NCBI RefSeq assembly: GCF_007829525.1
Contig: NZ_VLJP01000089.1
Span: 38,055 to 91,815 of the forward strand
Source of the DNA: Mesorhizobium sp. J18
GTDB taxonomy: Bacteria; Pseudomonadota; Alphaproteobacteria; Rhizobiales; Rhizobiaceae
DNA: 53,761 bases
Direction of reading: 5' to 3'
Shown one piece after another: positions 19,734 through 29,608 of this stretch. Position 1 is the stretch's first letter. Every line of letters begins with the position of its first letter. The translations under genes and the position numbers were made by a program. The notes under the pieces were generated by a model. The model made no database searches. It had not been told where the DNA came from and saw nothing but the letters and a program-made list of their open reading frames with translations.

Positions 19734-19847
19734 TAATTGCTGATCGGCTGGTTTCGCCTCAGCCTTGTCTTGCCGGAAAGCCCATGATAGCCAACGCGCC
19801 ATTATAGGAACGGCAGCTACTGCCTCAGGAGAACAAGGAAAAGGCTG

Positions 19848-20378
19848 ATGGCCAAAGAACCGCAGGACAAGAACGCGCCTGGAGCTGGAGCACCGGCAGG
19901 TGGCAGCTCGACGACAGGCAATGGCAACACCGTACAGCCGAGCCTCAACATCCTTGCCCAATATGTGAAGGATCTTTCCTTCGAGAGCCCCGGCGCTCCC
20001 CAGAGCCTGCGCAGCCGCGACAAGGCACCTGGTATCAACATCAATGTGAATGTGAATGCCAATCCGCTGGGCGACAAGGATTACGACGTCGTCCTTACCC
20101 TGAACGCCAAGGCTGAAGCAGAAAAGAACGTGCTCTTCAATGTCGAGTTGGTCTATGGCGGCGTCTTCCGCATCGACGGCTTCCAGCAGGAGCATATGCT
20201 TCCCCTGCTCTTCATCGAATGCCCGAGGCTGCTCTTCCCGTTTGCGCGCCAGATCATTGCAGATGCAACGCGTAATGGCGGTTTCCCGCCCCTGATGATC
20301 GATCCGATCGACTTTGCCCGTATGTTCCAGCAGCGCATGGCCGAGGAGCAGGCAAAGTCCAAAGTCCAGGTTTCCTGA
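19848..20378 (+). CDS. secB: Protein-export chaperone SecB
   Basis: SecB tetramers hold preproteins unfolded and pass them to SecA. The 176-residue product has a low-complexity Ala/Gly N-terminus, then [21 protein letters not shown] at about 31-51, [12 protein letters not shown] and the conserved [28 protein letters not shown] at about 131-158. AGGAG lies about 20 nt upstream and AAGG nearer the ATG. It lies downstream of fxsA with a 114-bp gap and converges on dnaQ. Confidence 0.97.
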   Translation: MAKEPQDKNAPGAGAPAGGSSTTGNGNTVQPSLNILAQYVKDLSFESPGAPQSLRSRDKAPGININVNVNANPLGDKDYDVVLTLNAKAEAEKNVLFNVELVYGGVFRIDGFQQEHMLPLLFIECPRLLFPFARQIIADATRNGGFPPLMIDPIDFARMFQQRMAEEQAKSKVQVS

Positions 20379-20399
20379 TTGCCCCGTCGGCCGGCCAGA

Positions 20400-21110
20400 T
20401 CAAAGGTCGGCCGGTTCAGTCTTCAGCCAGATGGCCTTTTCTCCAAGCGTGGCCACAAGCGCCTTGTGTGCCGCGCGTTCGGTTTCCGTCAACCGTGGCG
20501 GTAGAGGTCGTGGACGAGGACCGGTAGAATGGACTGAAGCTGTCGTCTCGATCGTCACTTCCGTGGTTTCGACACGAATCTCCAGGCCGAGCGCAGCCTG
20601 CTTGCCGCCGATCAGCTCTATATAGACCTCGGCCAGCAACTCCGCATCGAGCAACGCGCCGTGCTTGGTCCTATGGCTGTTGTCGATGCCATAGCGGCGG
20701 CAAAGCGCATCGAGTGAGTTCGGTCCCATCGGATGCTTGCGGCGCGCCATTGCGAGTGTGTCGACGACCCGTTCCGGCTCGACGATTGGCTGGCCGAGAC
20801 GCAGGAATTCCGCATTGATGAAGCCGATATCGAAATTGGCGTTGTGCGCCACCAGCTTCGCGCCATCGATGAAGTGGATGAACTCGTCGGCGATCATGCG
20901 GAAGGTAGGCTTGTCAGCAAGATCGGCGTTGCTGATGCCGTGGACCTCATATGCATCCTGATGAACGGCCCGTCCCTCTGGATTGATGAAATGATGCAGC
21001 GTCCGCCCGGTCGGGAACCGGTTCACCAGTTCCACACAACCCAATTCGATGATCCGATCCTCATTGGGGTCAAGACCAGTTGTTTCCGTGTCAAAGACGA
21101 TTTCACGCAT
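20400..21110 (-). CDS. dnaQ: DNA polymerase III epsilon subunit (3'-5' proofreading exonuclease)
   Basis: A 236-residue DEDDh exonuclease. Exo I REIVFDTETTGLDP gives Asp7 and Glu9, Exo II HNANFDIGFIN the next Asp near 97, and Exo III HGALLDAELLAEVYIEL the last His/Asp near 150. The tail from about 190 is proline/arginine-rich and probably contacts the polymerase. It belongs to the replisome and sits 3 kb from the candidate oriC, in the minus-strand run ppsR-maf-aroE-coaE-dnaQ. Confidence 0.97.
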   Translation of the reverse strand: MREIVFDTETTGLDPNEDRIIELGCVELVNRFPTGRTLHHFINPEGRAVHQDAYEVHGISNADLADKPTFRMIADEFIHFIDGAKLVAHNANFDIGFINAEFLRLGQPIVEPERVVDTLAMARRKHPMGPNSLDALCRRYGIDNSHRTKHGALLDAELLAEVYIELIGGKQAALGLEIRVETTEVTIETTASVHSTGPRPRPLPPRLTETERAAHKALVATLGEKAIWLKTEPADL

Positions 21111-21163
21111 CGAATCACTCCGACACCAGCTTGCGCGGGAGATGGCCTGCGGGCAAGCGGCCG

Positions 21164-21763
21164 TCAGTTTCGGGCCTTCAAAGCTGGGGAAAGTTCGGCG
21201 ATTATGGCACGCACAGCCGCACGGGCCGATTCCATTCCCTCACCCGTGTCAATGATGAAGTCCGCGCGCCGGCGCTTCTCGTCATCCGGAACCTGTTTGG
21301 CAAGGATGGCCTCGAATTTCTCTTCCGTCATTCCCGGACGAGCCAAGACGCGCTTGTGCTGGACTTCCGGCGAAGCCGTGACCACCACGATCTTGTCGAC
21401 GCGCCCGGTTCCCCCTGTCTCGAAAAGAAGAGGGATGTCAAGGACCACCAGGGGAGTGCCGTTATTCCGGTGCTCGGCCAAGAACCTGTCCGCCTCGGCG
21501 CGAACCAGGGGATGGATGATCGCCTCGAGCTTCTTCAAGGCCTCGGGCTTGCCAAGGACCGCGTTCGACAGTTTCGTGCGGTCCACCGTTCCGTCGACCG
21601 TGGTGCCGGGAAAAGCCTGCTCGATGAGCGGAGCCGCGGCACCGGAATAAAGCCGGTGGACCGTTGCGTCGGAATCATGCACCGGAACGCCTTCTTCCAT
21701 GAACATGCCCGCCGTCGTCGATTTGCCCATGCCGATCGAACCGGTGAGGCCGAGAATGATCAT
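21164..21763 (-). CDS. coaE: Dephospho-CoA kinase
   Basis: Final step of CoA synthesis: phosphorylation of the 3'-hydroxyl of dephospho-CoA. The 199-residue protein has the P-loop [12 protein letters not shown] at about 5-16, [12 protein letters not shown] and [13 protein letters not shown], all family signatures. The ATG overlaps the aroE stop in an ATGA, so the two are coupled. 53 bp separate it from dnaQ. Confidence 0.97.
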   Translation of the reverse strand: MIILGLTGSIGMGKSTTAGMFMEEGVPVHDSDATVHRLYSGAAAPLIEQAFPGTTVDGTVDRTKLSNAVLGKPEALKKLEAIIHPLVRAEADRFLAEHRNNGTPLVVLDIPLLFETGGTGRVDKIVVVTASPEVQHKRVLARPGMTEEKFEAILAKQVPDDEKRRRADFIIDTGEGMESARAAVRAIIAELSPALKARN

Positions 21764-22602
21764 GCCGCTCTCTCCAAATCCGCCACGGCTTCCGCGTGAA
21801 GCTCAGCCGTCACCTCCGGGCGGCGGCCAAACCAGCGTTCAAACCCCGGAACGGCCTGATGCAGGAGCATTCCCAGCCCGTCGACAGTCTTCAATCCGCG
21901 CCGCTCGGCATCTGCCAGAAGCGCGGTCTTGAGCGGCACATAGACGATATCGTTGACGATCGCTTTGTCCGGCAGCGGCGAAAGATCGATATCGGCAGAA
22001 TCCTTTCCAGTCATGCCGAGTGTGCTCGTATTCACCAGCAGATCCGTATCGGGAAGAAGTTCCGGGATCGCCTGCCAGCCATGCGCCGTCACTCCGCCGA
22101 CGAAACGATTGGCCAGTTCTGTAGCTCGCAGAAGGGTGCGATTGACGACGCGGATATCCCTGTAGCCGTTTGATTGCAGCGCATGGATAATGGCCCGCGA
22201 AGCGCCCCCGGCCCCTAGAACGGTTGCTATTCGGCCCCGTTTCCAATCGGGTGCCACCTGATCCAGATAGGCGGAAAAGCCGTAAGCGTCCGTATTGCTG
22301 CCGCAAAGCAATCCATCCTCGAACCAGAGCGTGTTCACCGCTCCGATGATTGTCGCCGATTCGTCACGATGGGCCACCAGCGCAGCAGCGGCTTCCTTGT
22401 GAGGGAGCGTGACATTGCCGCCAACGAAGCCCTGCTCCGCAAGCCGGGCGATGAATTGTGCAAAATCCTCCGGCGCGACGTCGACGCGTTCGTAGGAGCC
22501 CGTCAAACCATATCTTTTCAGCCAATGATTATGGATGAGCGGCGAGCGCGAATGGATGATCGGGTGACCGCAGACAAATGCGCGCGGTGTCGTTTCAGCC
22601 AT
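21760..22602 (-). CDS. aroE: Shikimate dehydrogenase
   Basis: NADPH-dependent reduction of 3-dehydroshikimate in aromatic amino-acid synthesis. The 280-residue protein has the shikimate-binding [11 protein letters not shown] at about 17-27, [10 protein letters not shown] with catalytic Lys69, SNTDAYGF with Asp105, and the Rossmann turn [10 protein letters not shown] near 129. The start at 22602 matches the family; the frame extends upstream into maf. It overlaps the maf end by 8 bp and coaE by 4 bp. Confidence 0.97.
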   Translation of the reverse strand: MAETTPRAFVCGHPIIHSRSPLIHNHWLKRYGLTGSYERVDVAPEDFAQFIARLAEQGFVGGNVTLPHKEAAAALVAHRDESATIIGAVNTLWFEDGLLCGSNTDAYGFSAYLDQVAPDWKRGRIATVLGAGGASRAIIHALQSNGYRDIRVVNRTLLRATELANRFVGGVTAHGWQAIPELLPDTDLLVNTSTLGMTGKDSADIDLSPLPDKAIVNDIVYVPLKTALLADAERRGLKTVDGLGMLLHQAVPGFERWFGRRPEVTAELHAEAVADLERAA

Positions 22603-23194
22603 CGATGGCACCCATTTCGCGCAGCGCCGCCAGCAAAGGCAGCATGGGAAGACCGACAATGGTGAAATAGTCACCGTCGATCTTTTCGAAAAGCTGGATA
22701 CCCTGCCCTTCGACCTGATAGGCGCCGACGCTTGAAAGGGCCTTTTCCCCGACCGCAGCAAGGTGCCGGCCGATGAAGCCCGGGTCGAGATTGCGCATGG
22801 TCAGATGGGCGATTCCGACATGGCGCCAGACCGCTTCGCCTTTGCGAGCAATTATCACGGCGCTGTTCAGTTGATGCGTCTTTCCCGACAGGGCCAGGAG
22901 ATGCCGGCGGGCCTCCTCCATATCGGCGGGCTTGTGGAAAATCCGGTCTCCAAGCGACAGCGTCTGGTCGGAACCGATCACCCAGGCTTCGGGGTTGCGC
23001 TCGGAAACATCTCGAGCCTTGGCCTCGCCGAGGATCAGGGCCACATCGTCCGGCGTGATATCGGAACCTTCCAGTGTCGCCTGCACCGCGCGTTCGTCGA
23101 TTTCCGGCGAGACCGTTCTGAACTCCAGGCCCGCATTCTCCAGCAGCTTCCTTCGAAACGGGCTGCTAGAAGCGAGAATGATATCGGTGGGCAT
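22595..23194 (-). CDS. maf: Maf family nucleotide pyrophosphatase
   Basis: House-cleaning NTP pyrophosphatase-like protein of 199 residues with [17 protein letters not shown] at the N-terminus, ID-ERA in [10 protein letters not shown], and [11 protein letters not shown] near 68-78. Known: Maf proteins hydrolyse modified or canonical non-adenine nucleotides such as m7GTP, dTTP or UTP. The ATG at 23194 has CGGAG 7 nt upstream; an ATG at 23236, overlapping the ppsR stop as ATGA, is an alternative that would add 14 polar residues. The Ser-rich active strand fits the YceF-like branch, but I cannot fix the subfamily. Confidence 0.93.
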   Translation of the reverse strand: MPTDIILASSSPFRRKLLENAGLEFRTVSPEIDERAVQATLEGSDITPDDVALILGEAKARDVSERNPEAWVIGSDQTLSLGDRIFHKPADMEEARRHLLALSGKTHQLNSAVIIARKGEAVWRHVGIAHLTMRNLDPGFIGRHLAAVGEKALSSVGAYQVEGQGIQLFEKIDGDYFTIVGLPMLPLLAALREMGAIDG

Positions 23195-23232
23195 TTCAGT
23201 CTCCGGTTTCGGGCTTGGCTCGATCTGGCCCT

Positions 23233-24054
23233 TCATCGCGACTTTCCGCGAAGAGCCATGATCGCCGCCGCGGTTTCCTCTATCGACCGCCGGGTGACAT
23301 CGATCATCGGCCAGCCATGACGCGTGCAAATCTGTCTTGCATAGGCGAGTTCGCTGGCTATAGCGGTACGATCCGTGTAGATATCCGCATCATAGCTTGC
23401 GGCGGTTCCGAGGACACGGTTCTGGCGCACATGGGAAATACGTTCGGCTGAAGCGATCAATCCCACGATCAGCGGGTTCTTCGCCTTCAACAGGCTTTCA
23501 GGCAAAGGAACGCCAAGAACGATCGGAATGTTCGCGGTCTTGATGCCACGATTGGCGAGATAGATGCTGGTCGGCGTCTTCGAAGTCCGTGATATGCCGA
23601 TCAGGACGAGATCGGCCTCATCCACGTCCTGCGGCAACTGGCCGTCATCATGCTCCATGGTGAAGTTCAGCGCATCGATGCGGCGAAAGTAGTCGGCGTC
23701 GAGCACATGCTGGGCGCCAACCCGCCGGCCTGCCGGCGTTCCGAGATAGGATTGGAAGACGGTCAACACGGGCTCCAGCACGGAAACACAAGGTAAACCG
23801 GCCGAGGCGCACCATTCGTCGATATCCCGCGCCAGCTTCTGATCGACGACCGTGTAAAGCACAATGCCTGGCTCCTGGTCGATTTCCTCGAAAACCTTCT
23901 GAAGCTGCTTTTCGGTGCGGATCAACGGGTAAATATGCTCGATGGCCCGCGCATCCTTGTATTGTGCCGCCGCAGCCCGGCCAGCCGCCAGCAGGGTTTC
24001 ACCCGTGGCGTCGGAAATCAGATGAAGATGGAAGAAACTCTGCGGCTTGTTCAC
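23233..24054 (-). CDS. ppsR: Pyruvate, phosphate dikinase regulatory protein (PEP synthase regulator family)
   Basis: Bifunctional kinase/phosphorylase (DUF299 family), 273 residues. [15 protein letters not shown] opens the protein and the P-loop [18 protein letters not shown] lies at about 153-170. Known: these enzymes switch PPDK or PEP synthase on and off by ADP-dependent threonine phosphorylation and phosphorolysis. Its target is probably PPDK, common in rhizobia, and pckA and pyk in the window act on the same PEP node. It starts at the edge of the candidate oriC, facing away from hemE; its start overlaps a DnaA-box-like 9-mer. Confidence 0.95.
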   Translation of the reverse strand: MNKPQSFFHLHLISDATGETLLAAGRAAAAQYKDARAIEHIYPLIRTEKQLQKVFEEIDQEPGIVLYTVVDQKLARDIDEWCASAGLPCVSVLEPVLTVFQSYLGTPAGRRVGAQHVLDADYFRRIDALNFTMEHDDGQLPQDVDEADLVLIGISRTSKTPTSIYLANRGIKTANIPIVLGVPLPESLLKAKNPLIVGLIASAERISHVRQNRVLGTAASYDADIYTDRTAIASELAYARQICTRHGWPMIDVTRRSIEETAAAIMALRGKSR

Positions 24055-24055
24055 A
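24047..24055 (+). other. DnaA-box-like site
   Basis: TTGTTCACA matches 7 of 9 positions of TTATCCACA and spans the ppsR start codon. The same 9-mer occurs inverted at 24218-24226. Confidence 0.5.
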
Positions 24056-24178
24056 TGTCGGCTTCCGGTCTGTGGAGAGGTGTTGATAGCGTGAGAGTCC
24101 CGGCTCCGCCAGAAGTCATGAGCCTGACAGACGCGATTCTGTCCACAATTCAGGTTGACGTGGAGACGTTGTCCCGGC

Positions 24179-24187
24179 TGTGGAGAA
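24179..24187 (-). other. DnaA box (8/9)
   Basis: TGTGGAGAA on plus is TTCTCCACA on minus, one base from the consensus TTATCCACA. It is the best match in the gap and touches an IHF-like site on its right. Confidence 0.62.
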
Positions 24188-24217
24188 TATCAAAGAATTC
24201 AAGTTTGTTTCGACGTG

Positions 24218-24226
24218 TGTGAACAA
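24218..24226 (-). other. DnaA-box-like site
   Basis: TGTGAACAA, minus-strand TTGTTCACA, 7/9 to consensus. It is an exact inverted copy of the site at 24047 and sits just left of the AT-rich stretch. Confidence 0.5.
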
Positions 24227-24365
24227 ACCGACAGCGAGCTAATAGTTCTCAACCAATTGAAAATATTATGTAATTTATCACTTTCCCCGATCTTTTCACT
24301 ATCCTTTGCGGAGGTAGCGCGGCAATTTGCCGATCGATCCGACACGCTTTGTCGTGGATGGGATT

Positions 24366-24418
24366 GAATCCACGATTCAAACAGAGTCATAGAATCAGAA
24401 GAATCCTTTCAAAGAATC
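24366..24418. promoter_or_regulatory. Cluster of six GANTC (CcrM methylation) sites
   Basis: GANTC occurs at 24366, 24374, 24384, 24392, 24401 and 24414, six times in 53 bp, against about one per 256 bp expected by chance. Two more lie at 24095 and 24135 in the same gap. Known: CcrM methylates GANTC in alphaproteobacteria and the state of these sites reports replication passage. The cluster lies right before hemE, so it may control origin firing or the hemE promoter. Confidence 0.8.
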
Positions 24419-24451
24419 TTTCTTTGATTAGGCGCATACTGGATAAGCGAA

Positions 24452-25480
24452 ATGGCCGACCGCAAAATCGTCAGGGCATTGAAGGGAGAAACCATTTTCC
24501 CGCCTCCGCTCTGGATGATGCGGCAGGCAGGTCGATATCTCCCGGAATATCGTGCAACACGGAAAAAAGCCGGAAGTTTCCTGGACCTTTGCTACAATCC
24601 GGATCTCGCTACCGAAGTGACCATGCAGCCAATAAGGCGCTTCGGCTTTGATGCGGCGATCCTTTTTTCCGATATTCTCGTCATTCCGCATGCCCTTGGC
24701 CGGGATCTCGATTTCGTGGAAGGCCGTGGGCCCGTGATGACGCCGATACGCGGGGAAGAGATTTCCCGGCTGGACGGACGAAGCTTCCATGACCATCTCG
24801 CCCCGGTCTATGAAACGGTCCGCAGACTACGTCAGGAACTGCCGTCGGAGACGACGTTAATAGGCTTCTGCGGAGCTCCCTGGACGGTCGCAACCTATAT
24901 GATCGCAGGGCACGGCACTCCCGACCAGGCGCCGGCCCGGCTTTTCGGTTATCGTCATCCTGAGGCCATGGCCAGACTCCTTCAGAGACTTGCGGAGCTT
25001 TCCGCGGAATATCTGCTGAAGCAGATTGAGGCGGGAGCAGATGCGATCCAGATTTTCGATTCCTGGTCGGGTGTGCTCGACAGCGGGTCGTTCCAGAAAT
25101 GGTGCGTGAAGCCTGTTTCCGGGATCGTGAAGCGCGTCCGTGAGGTCCATCCGGAGGTTCCGATCATCGGCTTTCCGCGAGGAGCCGGTGCGCATTATGG
25201 CCATTATAGGGAGGAGACGGGTGTGACTGCTCTTGGTCTGGACTGGTCCGTTCCGCTTGCGCAAGCGCGGGAACTGCAGGCCGAAGGTGCCGTGCAGGGC
25301 AATCTCGATCCCATGAGACTGGTCGCCGGCGGGAGAGCACTCGACGAAGGTGTAGATGCCATTCTGGCCGAACTCAGCTCCGGTTCCTTGGTCTTCAATC
25401 TCGGCCATGGCATCACGCCGGATACTCCGGTGGAGCATGTGGAGGCCATGGTGAAACGCGTTCGGCAGGGAGGACGCTGA
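24452..25480 (+). CDS. hemE: Uroporphyrinogen decarboxylase
   Basis: Decarboxylates uroporphyrinogen III to coproporphyrinogen III in haem synthesis. The 342-residue protein has [17 protein letters not shown] at about 18-34 and [15 protein letters not shown] near 137-151, both family signatures, and [12 protein letters not shown] near 240. It is the marker gene beside the replication origin in alphaproteobacteria. Its stop shares bases with the hemJ start (TGATG). Confidence 0.97.
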   Translation: MADRKIVRALKGETIFPPPLWMMRQAGRYLPEYRATRKKAGSFLDLCYNPDLATEVTMQPIRRFGFDAAILFSDILVIPHALGRDLDFVEGRGPVMTPIRGEEISRLDGRSFHDHLAPVYETVRRLRQELPSETTLIGFCGAPWTVATYMIAGHGTPDQAPARLFGYRHPEAMARLLQRLAELSAEYLLKQIEAGADAIQIFDSWSGVLDSGSFQKWCVKPVSGIVKRVREVHPEVPIIGFPRGAGAHYGHYREETGVTALGLDWSVPLAQARELQAEGAVQGNLDPMRLVAGGRALDEGVDAILAELSSGSLVFNLGHGITPDTPVEHVEAMVKRVRQGGR

Positions 25481-26007
25481 TGAGTGAGGAGCATTCCGGC
25501 GCTCGAGCCGGCAAGCGTGCGGCTGTCGTACTGGCGATTTTCGCGCTCCTTACCGTCGGTCTGTTTCTGCTTGATCCGGAGAATTTCTACTCATGGGCCA
25601 AGGCAATCCACGTTATCGCGGTGATTTCCTGGATGGCCGGAATGCTCTATCTGCCGCGGCTTTTTGTCTATCACGCCGGGGCCGAGAAGGGATCCGTTCA
25701 GTCCGAGACGTTCAAGCTGATGGAGCAGCGGCTGCTGAGGGTCATCATCAACCCGGCCATGGTGGTAACCTGGGTCTTTGGACTATGGCTCGCCTGGAAG
25801 GGCTTCGCCTTTTCGGCTGGCTGGCTGCATGCCAAGATCGCCCTGGTTCTTGTAATGTCGGGTGTGCATGGCTATTTTTCGGGTGCCGTCAGGAAGTTTG
25901 CGCGGGACGCGAACGACAAGCCGGCGCGCTACTGGCGGATGATGAACGAGGTTCCGACGGTTCTCATGATTACCATCGTGATTCTCGTCATTGTGAAGCC
26001 TTTCTGA
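25480..26007 (+). CDS. hemJ: Protoporphyrinogen IX oxidase HemJ
   Basis: A 175-residue inner-membrane protein with about four helices (near 15-31, 42-62, 90-108, 115-131, plus a C-terminal one). Conserved WAKAIHVIAVISWMAGMLYLPRLFVYH holds the haem-ligand histidine near 44, and KIALVLVMSGVHGYF another His near 128. Known: HemJ replaces HemG/HemY for the penultimate haem step in many alphaproteobacteria. It is translationally coupled to hemE. Confidence 0.95.
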   Translation: MSEEHSGARAGKRAAVVLAIFALLTVGLFLLDPENFYSWAKAIHVIAVISWMAGMLYLPRLFVYHAGAEKGSVQSETFKLMEQRLLRVIINPAMVVTWVFGLWLAWKGFAFSAGWLHAKIALVLVMSGVHGYFSGAVRKFARDANDKPARYWRMMNEVPTVLMITIVILVIVKPF

Positions 26008-26174
26008 GACGGCGAGAGGCCAAATCGCTCCTTGCTCTTTGCGAGCGCGGAGGCTAAAAGACAATTCCTCCCTTTTCGTCCGGTTCCGTTTTACAAAACC
26101 GTCCTGGGCGACGCCGGCCTATCCCTAAGCATCGCTATTTTCTATCTCATCTCAGGTCCATAGAGTCCGCCAAC

Positions 26175-27440
26175 ATGCAGGAAATGAAACTACAAGAGCT
26201 GAAGAGCAAAACACCGACCGATCTGATCGCGTTCGCTGAATCGCTCGAGGTCGAGAATGCCAGCATCATGCGCAAGCAGGAGCTGATGTTCGCGATCCTC
26301 AAGAAGCTTTCGATGCAGGATATCGAGATCATAGGCGAAGGCGTCGTCGAGGTGCTTCAGGACGGTTTCGGTTTCCTGCGCTCCGCCAACGCCAATTATC
26401 TGCCGGGACCGGATGATATCTATATTTCGCCCTCGCAGATCAGACGCTTCTCTTTAAAGACGGGCGACACGGTTGAGGGTCCGATCCGCAGCCCGAAGGA
26501 AGGTGAGCGCTACTTCGCCCTGCTCAAGGTCAATTCGATCAATTTCGAAGACCCGGAGAAGATCCGCCACAAGATTCATTTCGACAATCTGACGCCGCTT
26601 TATCCGGACGAGCGGCTGCGCATGGAAATCGAAAATCCGACGACCAAGGACCTTTCGGCCCGGGTGATCGATCTCGTTGCGCCTCTCGGCAAGGGCCAGC
26701 GCGGCCTGATCGTCGCGCCGCCGCGCACCGGCAAGACGGTCCTTTTGCAGAACATCGCCCATTCGATCACGTCAAACCACCCGGAATGCTACCTTATCGT
26801 GCTTCTGATCGACGAGCGGCCGGAAGAAGTCACGGACATGCAGCGTTCGGTAAAGGGTGAGGTCGTTTCCTCGACTTTTGACGAGCCGGCGGCACGACAT
26901 GTGCAGGTTGCCGAGATGGTTATCGAAAAGGCCAAGCGCCTTGTAGAGCACGGCCGCGATGTCGTCATCCTGCTCGATTCGATCACCCGCCTCGGCCGCG
27001 CCTACAACACCGTGGTGCCTTCCTCCGGCAAGGTTCTGACGGGCGGTGTCGACGCAAATGCTCTGCAACGGCCGAAGCGCTTCTTCGGCGCGGCCCGCAA
27101 TATCGAGGAAGGCGGCTCGCTGACGATCATAGCGACGGCCCTGATCGATACGGGCAGCCGCATGGATGAGGTTATCTTCGAAGAGTTCAAGGGTACCGGC
27201 AATTCGGAAATCGTGCTTGACCGCAAGGTGGCGGACAAGCGCATCTTTCCTGCCATGGACATCCTTAAGTCCGGTACCCGCAAGGAAGATCTTCTCGTTC
27301 CCCGTCAGGATCTGCAGAAGATCTTTGTCCTGCGCCGCATCCTGGCGCCCATGGGAACGACAGACGCCATTGAGTTTCTCATAGACAAGCTCAAGCAAAC
27401 AAAGGGAAATGCTGATTTCTTTGACTCAATGAATACTTGA
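26175..27440 (+). CDS. rho: Transcription termination factor Rho
   Basis: RNA-dependent hexameric ATPase helicase of 421 residues. N-terminal [19 protein letters not shown], cold-shock RNA-binding part with [12 protein letters not shown] at about 60-70, Walker A APPRTGKT at about 181-188, Walker [14 protein letters not shown], and the Q-loop/R-loop region in [22 protein letters not shown]. The 167-bp leader (26008-26174) may carry autoregulation, but I see no definite structure. An ATG at 26184 is an alternative start. Confidence 0.97.
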   Translation: MQEMKLQELKSKTPTDLIAFAESLEVENASIMRKQELMFAILKKLSMQDIEIIGEGVVEVLQDGFGFLRSANANYLPGPDDIYISPSQIRRFSLKTGDTVEGPIRSPKEGERYFALLKVNSINFEDPEKIRHKIHFDNLTPLYPDERLRMEIENPTTKDLSARVIDLVAPLGKGQRGLIVAPPRTGKTVLLQNIAHSITSNHPECYLIVLLIDERPEEVTDMQRSVKGEVVSSTFDEPAARHVQVAEMVIEKAKRLVEHGRDVVILLDSITRLGRAYNTVVPSSGKVLTGGVDANALQRPKRFFGAARNIEEGGSLTIIATALIDTGSRMDEVIFEEFKGTGNSEIVLDRKVADKRIFPAMDILKSGTRKEDLLVPRQDLQKIFVLRRILAPMGTTDAIEFLIDKLKQTKGNADFFDSMNT

Positions 27441-27525
27441 TAAGTATAATCTTTATTATATATAAAGCTGTTATTATTTTCAGATCAAGAGAGCATTGGT
27501 ATCGGATTTTCTGCTGCGAGGTTAA

Positions 27526-29592
27526 TTAGCTTCGACCAATACCAGCTCGTCGTAGGGTTATCTCCAGTTCAACCGGGTCTTGGATCGGCGGCAGGCATAG
27601 TTGGCCGGTACACAACCATGCTCCGGCCTGTGACAGATCGGGCGAAACTCCGCCAGGCAGAAGGTTTGCCTGGCTCGAGCCAGTCGGAACCCATAGATCA
27701 ACACGCCGCGGATCGGAATTTCGATTCGCAACCGAAATATAGGCTTGATCGCCTCGATCCTCGGCAATGAGCAGTTTCATCGGCTGCAGGGCCAAGGCTG
27801 CAGCAAAGACGATGCCGGCCTGGCCATAGCGCTGGGTCGCGACCCGTCCAATGGCTGCTTCGGCGATAGCGACCGCCCGTTCTTGCAGCGCGTAATCGCT
27901 TTCGATGGTGGCCAGCCGGGTGAGAGCCTCGATGATCTGGCCTGTGGACGAGGTCATTGCATCGTCCATGTCGCCGCGAATTCTCATGGGGACATCGGGA
28001 TTATCAGAAGCCGAAAGGTAATATCCGGTGCCGTTTTCATCGGCGTACCATCTGTCCAGCGCGTCCAGCCAGCCACGCGCCTGCTCCAGATATGAGCGCT
28101 CCCCGCTGGCTTCGAAAATCGATATTGCAGCATTCATCATTGCCGCGTAATCGCTGGCAATCGCAGGGAAGAGACGCTTTGTTCCCAAAATCGAGTGTGG
28201 CAATCTGCCTGCCTCCATCGATCCGACAATGAAACGAAAGGCCTGGATGGCCGCCTTGACCCAGTCGGGGCGCGACAGAATCCGCCCGGCCTGCACCAGA
28301 CTGACGATCGCCTGACCATTCCAGTCCACCAGTATCTTCTCATCCCGCCCGGGCGGCACTCTCTTGGCCCGAACTTCCCTGAGGCGATCCAAAGCCGATC
28401 TCAGGAAGGCTTCCTCCTCGTCGCCGGCGTGATCCGGTTTTCTCTTGCGATGCAGGATCGGCTTGCCCTCCCATCCTGCGGGCTTTGCGAGCTCGAATGT
28501 GCCGAAAAGGCGGACGGAGTCACCGCCGAGAATTTCCCGGATTTGTTCCTCAGTCCAGAGATAGAAACGGCCTTCTTCCCCTTCGCTGTCGGCATCGAGA
28601 CTGGATGCAAAGGCGCCGCCGGGCATTCTCATTTCTCGAAGGAGCCATTCGGCAGTCTCCTCGATGCGTATGCGAAGCAGGTCATCTCCGGTTCGGGAAT
28701 AAGCCCACGAGGCCAGGCGAATAAGCTGGACATTGTCATAGAGCATCTTTTCGAAATGCGGCACCAGCCATTCTGCGTCCGTTGAATATCGCGCAAGACC
28801 ACCGCCGACATGATCGTAAATGCCGCCCGCCAGCATCTGCTTGAGCGTCATGAGAACGGCATCGCGGTGGCTTTCTTTGCCCGTTTGCAGGTAGTTCAGC
28901 CAGAGAACATTCATGAAGGGTGCGTTCGGGAATTTGGGGGCACCATGAAGACCGCCGCGTTGCCGGTCGATCATGCCATTGACGCTTTCTGCAAAAGTTG
29001 AAAGCCGGTCCGGCGAAAGCTCTGCCCGGGCTGCAATCGGTGCCAATTGACCATGAACATGATCGGTGAGCGTATCGGCGCCGCGTTCTATTTCTTCCCT
29101 GTTGTTGATCCAGGCTTTATGAACGGCTTCAAGCACTTGGACAAAGCCTGGCCGGCCGTATCGGGGCTCGCGCGGAAAATAGGTGCCGCCCCAGAAAGGC
29201 TTGCCCTCGGGTGTCAGGAACATGGTAAGTGGCCAGCCTCCCTGCTCGCCGGTTGCGGAGAGCGCAGCCATGTAGATCTGGTCGATGTCGGGGCGCTCTT
29301 CGCGGTCTACCTTGATATTGACGAAGAGGCGGTTCATCACGGATGCCACCTCCTCGTTCTCGAAGGATTCGTGCGCCATGACATGGCACCAGTGACAGGC
29401 GGCATAGCCGATGGAAAGCAATATGGGCCGTTGCAGGCTCCTGGCCTCCTCCAGGGCTGCAGGCAACCAGGGCCGCCAATGGACGGGATTTTCCTTGTGC
29501 TGGCGCAGATAGGGACTAGCCTCTTCCGCAAGCAGGTTCCTTGGTGGTAGTGGCGCCACGCGAACAATCCTTTTCCTCGGGTCAGGATTCAA
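27526..29592 (-). CDS. DUF255 thioredoxin-like / YyaL family protein
   Basis: A 688-residue cytosolic protein. The first 170 residues form the thioredoxin-like DUF255 domain with CHWCHVM (Cys66, Cys69), NIKVDREERPDIDQIY and GGWPLTMFLTPEG. The remainder is an (alpha/alpha)6-barrel-like part as in N-acylglucosamine epimerases. Known: the family includes Bacillus YyaL and mammalian SPATA20; the activity is unproved. It is head-to-head with mnmE, only 16 bp between start codons, so each promoter must lie in the other gene unless an internal start is used (a GTG at 29559 is possible). Confidence 0.92.
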   Translation of the reverse strand: MNPDPRKRIVRVAPLPPRNLLAEEASPYLRQHKENPVHWRPWLPAALEEARSLQRPILLSIGYAACHWCHVMAHESFENEEVASVMNRLFVNIKVDREERPDIDQIYMAALSATGEQGGWPLTMFLTPEGKPFWGGTYFPREPRYGRPGFVQVLEAVHKAWINNREEIERGADTLTDHVHGQLAPIAARAELSPDRLSTFAESVNGMIDRQRGGLHGAPKFPNAPFMNVLWLNYLQTGKESHRDAVLMTLKQMLAGGIYDHVGGGLARYSTDAEWLVPHFEKMLYDNVQLIRLASWAYSRTGDDLLRIRIEETAEWLLREMRMPGGAFASSLDADSEGEEGRFYLWTEEQIREILGGDSVRLFGTFELAKPAGWEGKPILHRKRKPDHAGDEEEAFLRSALDRLREVRAKRVPPGRDEKILVDWNGQAIVSLVQAGRILSRPDWVKAAIQAFRFIVGSMEAGRLPHSILGTKRLFPAIASDYAAMMNAAISIFEASGERSYLEQARGWLDALDRWYADENGTGYYLSASDNPDVPMRIRGDMDDAMTSSTGQIIEALTRLATIESDYALQERAVAIAEAAIGRVATQRYGQAGIVFAAALALQPMKLLIAEDRGDQAYISVANRNSDPRRVDLWVPTGSSQANLLPGGVSPDLSQAGAWLCTGQLCLPPIQDPVELEITLRRAGIGRS

Positions 29593-29608
29593 AACTAGGG
29601 CGGATATG

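Larger units (their letters stand above)
24055..24451. other. Candidate chromosomal replication origin (oriC), ppsR-hemE intergenic
   Basis: The largest non-coding gap in the window, 397 bp, between divergent ppsR and hemE. Seen: DnaA-box-like 9-mers at 24047, 24071, 24139, 24179 and 24218; an IHF-like TATCAA-N4-TTC at 24188-24200; an AT-rich stretch at about 24240-24300 that could unwind; an inverted repeat TCGTGGAT (24352-24359) / ATCCACGA (24368-24375); and a dense GANTC cluster at 24366-24418. Known: in Caulobacter and in Sinorhizobium the origin lies beside hemE. The location plus these motifs make oriC the best explanation; it also holds the hemE and ppsR promoters. Confidence 0.78.

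Noticed and set aside
20387-20412. Bidirectional terminator between secB and dnaQ
   Set aside because: Repeated CGGCCGG words can form an imperfect stem, but there is no T-run on either side and it runs into the dnaQ end.
27441-27525. Intrinsic terminator after rho
   Set aside because: CTTTAT/ATAAAG at 27451-27467 is a weak pure A/T stem; the spacer is AT-rich but holds no convincing terminator.
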